A stretch of DNA of 64,000 bases from Bacteroidaceae bacterium (GTDB lineage: Bacteria; Bacteroidota; Bacteroidia; Bacteroidales; Bacteroidaceae): assembly GCA_017469525.1 (NCBI GenBank), contig JAFUGG010000020.1:1-64000 (forward strand), in the 5' to 3' direction. Position 1 is the stretch's first letter. Each line of letters begins with the position of its first letter. The notes below the pieces were generated by a model, which saw only the letters and a program-made list of their open reading frames with translations, was not told where the DNA came from and did no database searches. Positions 57,638-64,000 of this stretch are shown piece by piece. The position numbers and the translations under genes are program-made.

Positions 57638-60600
57638 ATGAAGAAAACAACACTACTTTTCTCGGCTGCACTATTCTCACTGATAACCAGCGCAGCAGGC
57701 ATCACTGAAGTCGGAGCAGACATCGCACTACTCCCTTCTTCTTTCTACGACGGGAACTTCAGTTGGAAGGCATGGACCTGGGTCTATAACTCCGGACGAG
57801 CCTTTGGCCAGCCGCAAAACGAGTCAAACGAATACTACAACTGGATTGTCGGCACTCCCGAAGCTGATGCAGAAGGACGGGAATGGTTCGAACCCGACTT
57901 CGACATGAGCCCAAAAGAGAACGACCAAAACATCTATCTGGAAGATGAAAACGGCGAGCCGACACCCATCCTCTGGGAAGAACACGACGCGCCATTCTCC
58001 GCAGATTCCTGGTACAAAGGCAATGCTTCCTATCAATGGGCAAACGTTGGCGTCATAGCCGACATCTATCTGCGCCGCTTCTTCACCATCGACGAATCCC
58101 AACAGCTTGACGGGCCCGTATATCTGGCTTGCACTCACGACGACTCTCCCTGCGAATACTACATCAACGGCGAACTCGTATACGCAACAACCGACGGATG
58201 GGAAGACCAGGGACGATACATTCAGCTGACCGAAGAGCAGAAGGCACTCATCAAGCTGAACGGCGAAGAAAATGTGATTGCAGTCCACGTCCACCAGAAC
58301 TGGGGGGGCGCTCTTGCCGACGTCGGCCTCTACACAAAGAGCAAGGTCGAACCAGAGACAGAGACCATAAGCATCCTTGACATGGGCTACGTCACGCCAT
58401 GGGTAGGCAAGGCACTCTTCAACAGCGAAGGCGGCTACAACACTGGCAGCACACATGACTGGGAGCAACTCTACGAGTCAAAGGATGGCGACACATATAC
58501 CATAATAATGCCTACAGCCTGCTACGACGGCAGCTACGGGCGGGTACAGTTCAAGACGCCCATCACTCTCGAAGCCGACCACAAATACCGCCTCACCATA
58601 GCCCTCCTGCCCACCAGCAACATCACAGACGCCCGCATAGCTCTTTGCGAGAACGAGGACGACAGCAACAACCTCGTGGACGAGTACATCAATCTCTCTG
58701 CAGGCAAGAGAGCCATCTTCCAGCGCGGCAACCTCAGCGGCACAGACATCGCAGATGCCAAAATCGCCTTCGAGTTCCCAACCACCGAGGACAACACCTC
58801 CATCACCCTTTCCAACATCAGCATATACGACCAAAACACAAAGAAAGAACTCTGGATCGGGACATCCTACTACAACTGGTGCTACTATGCTGACGAAGAA
58901 GGCCAGCGCATCCCCGACATGCAAATCAGCGGACGAACCGAGACACTCAGTTGGACAGAAGCCGACTTCGACGATTCAGCTTGGAGCGAAGTCACTATGC
59001 CCATCGGTAGCCATGGAGCTATCAACGGAGTACAAACTGAATGGCCTGGAGGCGATAACACGAATTTCTGGTTCCGCCGCAACTTTACAATCGACGAGAT
59101 ACACAAGACATCCCGCTACATGCTCCACGTCCTCCACGACGACACCTACCGCATCTACTTCAACGGTGTACTGCTCGACGAGGCAGACAACTGGACCGTC
59201 GGCACCGAAGCCGTCAAGCTTGAGATTCCCGCAGCACTGCTCAACGAAGGTGATAACGTCATCGCTGCATACGTCCAGCAGAACTTTGGCGGAAAGCTTT
59301 ATGACTGCAGCCTGACCGAGGAGCCAGACTTCTACGAGGAATACGACGAGGATGCTGACCCGTCGAAACTTGTCTTCAATGAGATAATGATAGGCAACAT
59401 CGACCAGTACATCGACCACTCCTACAACTACGGCGCATGGGTGGAAATCTACAACCCTACCTTGCTGAGCATACAACTCGACGGACTCTACATCACAGAC
59501 AACGAAGCCGAGCCCAAGAAGTTCCAGCTGCCCGCAGGAACCGGTGTCGTGAAAGGCAAAAGCTACAAAGTGCTCTACTTCGACCACAACTCTGCCGACG
59601 GAACCTATGGCGAAACCGCCAACAAGCAAATCCGCTTCAAGCTGGATAACGATGGCGGCGACTTGTTTTTATATGATAAACTGGGCAACCAGCTTTTATC
59701 TGCCAGTTTCCCCGGATGCATACCGAGGTGCTCATGGGCACGCACAGAAGATGCAGGCGACAATTGGAGCTGGACGGGAACACCTACCCTCGGCACCTCG
59801 AACAACGGCTCTGACTTTGCTGAGTTCCGACTCGATGCGCCAAATGTCGACACAGACTCCAAACTGTTCACAGAGCCGTTTGCCGTCCAGGTCAACATCC
59901 CTGCCGGAGCTACCTTGCGCTACACGACAGACGGAACAACGCCCAGTCTCACCAACGGCATGACAAGCTCCGACGGCAAGTTCAACGTCAGCGGGACAAC
60001 CATCTTCCGCTTCGGCTTGTTCCAGGAGGGCATGCTTCCCAGCCCGATTATCACCCGCAGCTACATCTATCGCAACCACGACTACTACCTGCCTGTCGTC
60101 TCCATCGCCACCAATCCCAACAACCTCTACGACAACACCATTGGCGTTTATGTGGACGGAACAAATGGCGTGAGCGGACGCAACCACAGCAACTCCAACA
60201 TCAACATGGACTGGGAACGGCCTGTCAACTTTGAATACATCACTCCTGATGGCAAGATGGCGGTCAATCAGGAGGCCGAGTTCGTCATCTCCGGTGGATG
60301 GAGCAGGCACTATGCTCCCTCATCCTTCAAGATAAAGGGCACCAACAGATATGAGGGACAGAAGACCATCGGCTACCATCCCTTCTTCCGCTACAAGCCC
60401 TTCAACAAGTTCCGCCAAATCATGATTCGCAATGGCGGCAACGATAACAACTCGCAGGCACACGGCAGGGTGCGCGATGCCATGACACAGCAAGTGCTCA
60501 TGTCGAGCGGCTTCTATTGCGACTGCCAGGACTACCAGCCCGTACACGTCTTCTTCAACGGACGCTATATCGCCCAGCTCAACCTCAGGGAGCCCAACAA

Positions 60601-62689
60601 CCGCTATCACGGCTATGCCAACTATGGCTATGACGACGATGAGATGGATGCCTTCGAGTACTCCAACGGCTATTTCCAGATGGCAGGGACAAAGGAATCT
60701 TTCAACCGATGGAAGAGCCTTGCCCACGGATGCTCCTCTCCGAGCACATACGAAGAGCTCAAGCAGCTCATGGATATCGACGAGGTGACAAACTTCTTTG
60801 CTGCCATCAGCTACATCGGCTGCAGCGACTGGATTTGCAACAACAACAACGTCAAAGGCTATCGTACCTTGCCCGACGGCAAGTTCCACCTGACGCTTCA
60901 CGACCAGGACTGGGGATGGAGCAACAGCAACGGCGTGCAACTCATCAATAACAACAACGGCAACGAGCTGCTCTCCATCTACAATTACATGAAGCAGAAC
61001 AGTGCCGACTTCCGCCGCCGCTTCGTCGATGCCTATTGCATCCTGCACGGCAGCGTCTTCACCCCCAATCGTTGTCTGAGCATCTGCGACAGCATATGCA
61101 CGCTCGTCGAGCCTGCTCTCTCATGGGAGAACAAAGCTCCGTGGACGTCATACAACGAACAGAAGGACCAGATGACCAGTGCTTCGTCGAGGAATGCTCG
61201 CATGAATGCCTTGAAGAATGCCTACGGCCTGGGCAGCGGCATGTCTGTCAAGTTCAATGCCAACGTGCCCGGAGCCGCCTTCCTCATCAATGGTCAGCCT
61301 GTCCCCACAGGTTCGTTCGACGGCATGCTCTTCGCTCCCGTGCAGATTGAAGCCTCCGCTCCTGCAGGCTACAACTTTGTGGGATGGGGCAAGAGCGGCA
61401 ACTCTCTCATAACAGACATACACAAGGGAGACAGCTGGAGCTATTGGGACCAGGGGTCGCTCGACGGCACTGACTGGAAGACTGGCAGTGCCGAGGACTG
61501 GCCCAGCGGAGCCACTCCACTCGGATACGGCAAAAGCAGCATCGCCACAACCATAAGCTACGGAGGCAACAGCAGCCAGAAGTATCCCACCTACTACTTC
61601 CGGAAGAACCTCAATATCGACGTGGAGCCTGACGACATCACCTCGCTGACGCTCAACTTCACTGCTGACGACGGCTTCGTGGTCTATATCAACGGGACCG
61701 AAGCTACACGCTATCTGATGCCAAGCGGCGAGATAAGCTTCGGCACCTATGCAACCACTTACGCACCATCCAATCCCGACTCCGGCACCATCAGCCTTCC
61801 TGCCGGCATGCTCCGCAAAGGAGAGAACACCATTGCCGTCGAGGTGCACAACAACGTCGCAGGCTCTAGCGATATCTACTGGGATGCCGAAATCAGCTAC
61901 CAGACAAACTCCAACGTCACAATCGTCAGCCGCGAGCGTACACTCCAGCTCGATACGGACGAAGACACAGAGGTGCAGGCCATCTTCCGAGCCCTGAAAC
62001 CCGAATGCCTCGACGGAGCAGGAGCAACGCCCGTAGTAGTCAACGAGGTGAGCGCCAGCAACAGCGTTGCAGCAAACGAGTACGGCAAGCGGAACGACTG
62101 GATAGAGCTCTACAACACGACCGGGCAGGACATCGACCTCGAAGGCATGTTCCTGACGGACGACCCAACCATGCCTGAGAAGTACCAAATCACTTCCCTG
62201 GCGGACGGAAGTCCCTGCATCATACCTGCCCACGGCCACTACATCGTCTGGGCCGACAATCTCGACCCGCTCCGCCAGCTGCATACAGGCTTCAAGCTCT
62301 CCGTAGCCGACGAGGAGAGCGTCACCCTCACTGCTGCCGACCACAGCTGGAGCAACACCCTCACCTACTGCACCATGAAGGGCGACGAAAGCGTGGGCCG
62401 ATATCCCGACGGAGGAAAGAGAACCTATCTGATGACGCGTCCCACCGTCTGCGCCGCCAATACACTCACCTCATATAGCGAGCTCCTCTACGGCATAGAC
62501 GAGGACTTCGACGAAGACGCCTTCATCGATGCCATCATGTCGCCCGCTATGGCTGCCGACGGAGCAGCCGGAACCGAGTACTTCTCCATCGATGGCATGA
62601 AGCTCGACCGGCCTCAGCGAGGCATCAACATCGTCCGCACGACCGCTTCCGACGGAAAGGTCAGCGTCAAGAGACTGCTTGTGAGGTAG
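57638..62689 (+). CDS. Giant secreted CotH-kinase / lamin-tail protein
   Basis: 1683 aa. Signal peptide MKKTTLLFSAALFSLITSAA. In order: two beta-sandwich modules (one at FDDSAWSEVTMPIGSHGAIN and NFWFRRNFTIDE), a lamin-tail domain (SKLVFNEIMIGNIDQYIDHS ... WVEIYNP, ~570), a chitobiase-like C-domain (LRYTTDGTTPS, ~765), the CotH kinase fold (WERPVNFEYITPDGKMAVNQ; SSFKIKG; HVFFNGRYIAQLNLREPNNR; LTLHDQDWGWS, ~840-1110), a further sandwich (~1270-1430), a second lamin-tail domain (WIELYNTTGQDIDLEGMFLT, ~1490) and the C-terminal motif GMKLDRPQRGINIV. CotH proteins are secretory atypical kinases; substrate unknown. Operon with the GH18-like gene. Confidence 0.9.
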   Translation: MKKTTLLFSAALFSLITSAAGITEVGADIALLPSSFYDGNFSWKAWTWVYNSGRAFGQPQNESNEYYNWIVGTPEADAEGREWFEPDFDMSPKENDQNIYLEDENGEPTPILWEEHDAPFSADSWYKGNASYQWANVGVIADIYLRRFFTIDESQQLDGPVYLACTHDDSPCEYYINGELVYATTDGWEDQGRYIQLTEEQKALIKLNGEENVIAVHVHQNWGGALADVGLYTKSKVEPETETISILDMGYVTPWVGKALFNSEGGYNTGSTHDWEQLYESKDGDTYTIIMPTACYDGSYGRVQFKTPITLEADHKYRLTIALLPTSNITDARIALCENEDDSNNLVDEYINLSAGKRAIFQRGNLSGTDIADAKIAFEFPTTEDNTSITLSNISIYDQNTKKELWIGTSYYNWCYYADEEGQRIPDMQISGRTETLSWTEADFDDSAWSEVTMPIGSHGAINGVQTEWPGGDNTNFWFRRNFTIDEIHKTSRYMLHVLHDDTYRIYFNGVLLDEADNWTVGTEAVKLEIPAALLNEGDNVIAAYVQQNFGGKLYDCSLTEEPDFYEEYDEDADPSKLVFNEIMIGNIDQYIDHSYNYGAWVEIYNPTLLSIQLDGLYITDNEAEPKKFQLPAGTGVVKGKSYKVLYFDHNSADGTYGETANKQIRFKLDNDGGDLFLYDKLGNQLLSASFPGCIPRCSWARTEDAGDNWSWTGTPTLGTSNNGSDFAEFRLDAPNVDTDSKLFTEPFAVQVNIPAGATLRYTTDGTTPSLTNGMTSSDGKFNVSGTTIFRFGLFQEGMLPSPIITRSYIYRNHDYYLPVVSIATNPNNLYDNTIGVYVDGTNGVSGRNHSNSNINMDWERPVNFEYITPDGKMAVNQEAEFVISGGWSRHYAPSSFKIKGTNRYEGQKTIGYHPFFRYKPFNKFRQIMIRNGGNDNNSQAHGRVRDAMTQQVLMSSGFYCDCQDYQPVHVFFNGRYIAQLNLREPNNRYHGYANYGYDDDEMDAFEYSNGYFQMAGTKESFNRWKSLAHGCSSPSTYEELKQLMDIDEVTNFFAAISYIGCSDWICNNNNVKGYRTLPDGKFHLTLHDQDWGWSNSNGVQLINNNNGNELLSIYNYMKQNSADFRRRFVDAYCILHGSVFTPNRCLSICDSICTLVEPALSWENKAPWTSYNEQKDQMTSASSRNARMNALKNAYGLGSGMSVKFNANVPGAAFLINGQPVPTGSFDGMLFAPVQIEASAPAGYNFVGWGKSGNSLITDIHKGDSWSYWDQGSLDGTDWKTGSAEDWPSGATPLGYGKSSIATTISYGGNSSQKYPTYYFRKNLNIDVEPDDITSLTLNFTADDGFVVYINGTEATRYLMPSGEISFGTYATTYAPSNPDSGTISLPAGMLRKGENTIAVEVHNNVAGSSDIYWDAEISYQTNSNVTIVSRERTLQLDTDEDTEVQAIFRALKPECLDGAGATPVVVNEVSASNSVAANEYGKRNDWIELYNTTGQDIDLEGMFLTDDPTMPEKYQITSLADGSPCIIPAHGHYIVWADNLDPLRQLHTGFKLSVADEESVTLTAADHSWSNTLTYCTMKGDESVGRYPDGGKRTYLMTRPTVCAANTLTSYSELLYGIDEDFDEDAFIDAIMSPAMAADGAAGTEYFSIDGMKLDRPQRGINIVRTTASDGKVSVKRLLVR

Positions 62690-62716
62690 AATCGACCCTT
62701 TCGGTCCTGATAACAT

Positions 62717-62754
62717 AACGTGTGAGGCTGTGTTGCCTCACACGTTTTTTTTTT
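62717..62754 (+). terminator. Strong intrinsic terminator after the CotH gene
   Basis: AACGTGTGAGGC (62717-62728) pairs perfectly with GCCTCACACGTT (62735-62746), followed by T to 62754. Confidence 0.93.
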
Positions 62755-62792
62755 ACTTCTTGACACACCGATTTCTGAGAAGTATGCAGGCT

Positions 62793-62880
62793 GATAGTTT
62801 GCACATACATGTACATGCAATTGCACATACATGTAGATGCAATTGCATGTACATGTATGTGCAAACTATCCTCCCTGCTG
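62793..62880. repeat. 22-bp-periodic array containing a perfect 33-bp inverted repeat
   Basis: Units at 62793, 62815, 62837 and 62859. Units 2-3 share ATGCAATTGCA and units 1-2 share TTGCACATACATGTA. Positions 62793-62825 are an exact reverse complement of 62838-62870 (33 of 33), around a 12-nt loop. The array is AT-rich and lies between the CotH terminator and the flavodoxin promoter. Confidence 0.88.
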
Positions 62881-62996
62881 TCATGACTCACCCGGACAGC
62901 TACATCGGGCAAACCAGGCACGGATTTCGCATAAACAGACACGCCCCTTCTTACATTTTCATTCCTTCTTTATTTCATTATTTCATTTTAAATTCG

Positions 62997-63005
62997 TAAC
63001 TTTGC
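62997..63005 (+). promoter_or_regulatory. -7 element for the flavodoxin-family gene
   Basis: TAACTTTGC, 30 nt before the ATG at 63036. The -33 box is poor, so only the -7 box is called. Confidence 0.55.
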
Positions 63006-63035
63006 AGCGACTAACAACATTATATAATAATATAT

Positions 63036-63714
63036 ATGGAAAAGAAAACTATCAAGGCCATTTTCGTAAACGGCAGTCCGCGAAAAAAAATGGAATACGG
63101 CACAGCTGTTGGAGAGCGCCATGAAGGGTGCCCAGGAGGCTGGTGCCGAGTGTGAAATGGTACATCTCTACGACATCGACTTCAAGGGATGTAAGAGTTG
63201 CTTTGCCTGCAAACTGAAGAACTCCAAATGCAATGGCATCTGTGCCCTGAAGGATGACCTCCGTCCTGTTCTGGAGCGCTGCCGGGAGGCCGATGTCATC
63301 GTGCTCGGCTCGCCCGTCTATTACAGTTTCCCGACAGGCGAGATGCGTTCGTTCCTCGAGCGACTGATGTTCCCCGTCGGCACCTATCTCTACGAGAACG
63401 GCAAGCACATCACGCTGCGCGACAAGGTCATCCCCACAGCCATGATCTTCACCATGAACTGCCCCGAGGACTACATGAAGGTGATTGGCTATCCCGCCAT
63501 CCTGGAGGAGAATGCCAAATGCCTGTCAGACATCTTCGGCTACAGCGAGACGCTCTATGCCTGCAACACCTACCAGTTCAGCGACTACTCGCGCTACGAC
63601 TTCAACCTCTTCTCGGAGGAAGACAAGCGCAAGCATCGCGACGAGCACTTCCCCATCGACCTCCAGAATGCCTATGAGCTGGGCAAGCGACTTGTGGAAA
63701 AGGTGAAAAGGTAA
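63036..63714 (+). CDS. Flavodoxin-family NAD(P)H-dependent reductase, frameshifted at an A8 tract
   Basis: The first 18 codons (start MEKKTIKAIFVNGSPRKK) hold the FMN-binding NGSPRK loop. The rest of the protein (WNTAQLLESAMKG ... CKSCFACKLKNSKCNGICAL ... VLGSPVYYSFPTGEMRSFLE ... GKRLVEKVKR) continues in the +1 frame. The break is a run of eight A at 63083-63090; seven would join the frames into a ~225-aa protein. It could be a phase-variable slippery tract, a true mutation or a sequencing error. The Cys-rich CKSCFACKLKNSKC segment is usual for iron-sulfur flavoprotein-like members. The downstream part alone has a possible start near 63109. Confidence 0.8.
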
Positions 63715-63735
63715 AAAGGTGAAAAAGTGAAAGTG
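63698..63735. repeat. Octamer repeat joining flavodoxin stop and next start
   Basis: AAAAGGTG, AAAAGGTA, AAAAGGTG, AAAAAGTG, AAAGTG. It holds the flavodoxin stop (63712-63714) and both candidate GTG starts (63727, 63733) of the next gene. Confidence 0.85.
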
Positions 63736-64000
63736 CAGAAGAAAAGGACACTTCGGACGCTGGCAGCAATACTGGCCCTGTGCAGTATAGCTGTTCTGGC
63801 GGCCTGCCGGGCTGGTGCCGCGACAGATGCGCCCCAGGGCGGCAAGGTCGACGAAGTCGTAAGAAGAGGCACACTAATCATAGGAACCACAGGCGACTAT
63901 CGTCCCCTCTCGTTCCGCGAGAGCGACGGCACATACTGGGGCTTCGGCATAGAGGTGGCAAAGGAGATTGCCAAGGAACTGGGCGTAGGGACAGCTTTCG
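63727..64000 (+). CDS. Family-3 solute-binding lipoprotein (partial)
   Basis: Open to the window end, at least 91 codons. GTG start at 63727 (or 63733), both inside an octamer repeat. After a basic start come a hydrophobic stretch LAAILALCSIAVLAAC with a lipobox and Cys ~26, then GTLIIGTTGDYRPLSFRESD and GFGIEVAKEIAKELG, the N-terminus of amino-acid-binding or cyclohexadienyl-dehydratase-like periplasmic proteins (SBP family 3). The lipoprotein signal suggests a transport or sensor role. Cut by the window edge. Confidence 0.82.
   Translation, partial: MKVQKKRTLRTLAAILALCSIAVLAACRAGAATDAPQGGKVDEVVRRGTLIIGTTGDYRPLSFRESDGTYWGFGIEVAKEIAKELGVGTAF

Noticed and set aside
62614..62999. Small ORFs with repeated HIHVHAI / CMCNCMYMYV peptides
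   Set aside because: They are translations of the 33-bp inverted repeat and terminator, not coding sequence.

Overview
The window is a piece of a Bacteroidales chromosome, most likely Prevotellaceae or a close relative. The left edge is the first ~135 nt of a 16S rRNA gene (minus strand). Promoters across the window have the Bacteroidetes form TTTG, 19-20 nt, TAnnTTTG. The genes are typical of the group: IleRS-DksA-LspA-DUF4296, a TonB-dependent receptor with a carboxypeptidase-like plug domain, methylmalonyl-CoA epimerase, DUF4348/DUF4419/DUF4375 proteins, OmpP1/FadL, and a GH77 enzyme with a two-domain carbohydrate-binding N-terminus. Apart from the restriction-modification (R-M)/toxin-antitoxin locus I see no prophage, transposase, integrase or CRISPR array.

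Layout. 0-4.5 kb: 16S start with leader and promoter, a secreted leucine-rich-repeat protein, an OmpA-family protein, tRNA-Thr(CGU). 4.6-11.4 kb: MltG, then a type III R-M locus (mod and res on minus) with a YoeB-type toxin-antitoxin pair lying antisense between mod and res. 11.9-23.4 kb: MalQ, a LOG-family protein, a surface acyl-modification cluster (two SGNH proteins and an MBOAT acyltransferase), SmpB, DUF4375, an MNT/HEPN pair, a small secreted protein. 23.5-33.6 kb: NhaD-like antiporter, DbpA-like helicase, OmpP1/FadL porin, and the ileS-dksA-lspA-DUF4296 operon with an unlisted 54-aa ORF. 34.2-45.5 kb: transketolase and RpiB, DUF4419, PheS, DUF4348-MurB-MBL, and a minus-strand operon nitroreductase-DUF2520-KdsC-Maf-lipoprotein. 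45.6-56.2 kb: TonB receptor, methylmalonyl-CoA epimerase, DUF1080, Fmt, GH3 beta-glucosidase, M16 protease. 56.3-64 kb: a secreted GH18-like/crystallin protein with a 1683-aa CotH/lamin-tail protein, a flavodoxin-family gene broken in an A8 tract, and the start of a solute-binding lipoprotein.

The most unusual content is between and inside genes. (1) Eight intergenic loci carry arrays with a strict 22-bp period; unit sequence changes within and between arrays but the phase is kept. One array fills the mltG-res interval exactly (8 x 22 bp) and another contains a perfect 33-bp inverted repeat. (2) G/C-run palindromes of the CCCCTCnn..nnGAGGGG kind sit in frame inside ileS, malQ, res, fmt and the DUF4296 lipoprotein gene, and form the C-terminus of the DUF2520 protein, much as Rickettsia palindromic elements do. 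(3) Tandem repeats with 7-9 bp units, different in sequence at each site, sit at many gene junctions and repeatedly supply the stop codon of one gene and the (often GTG) start of the next. These three repeat classes are my best candidates for something undescribed. All calls come from reading the sequence; no database search was run.
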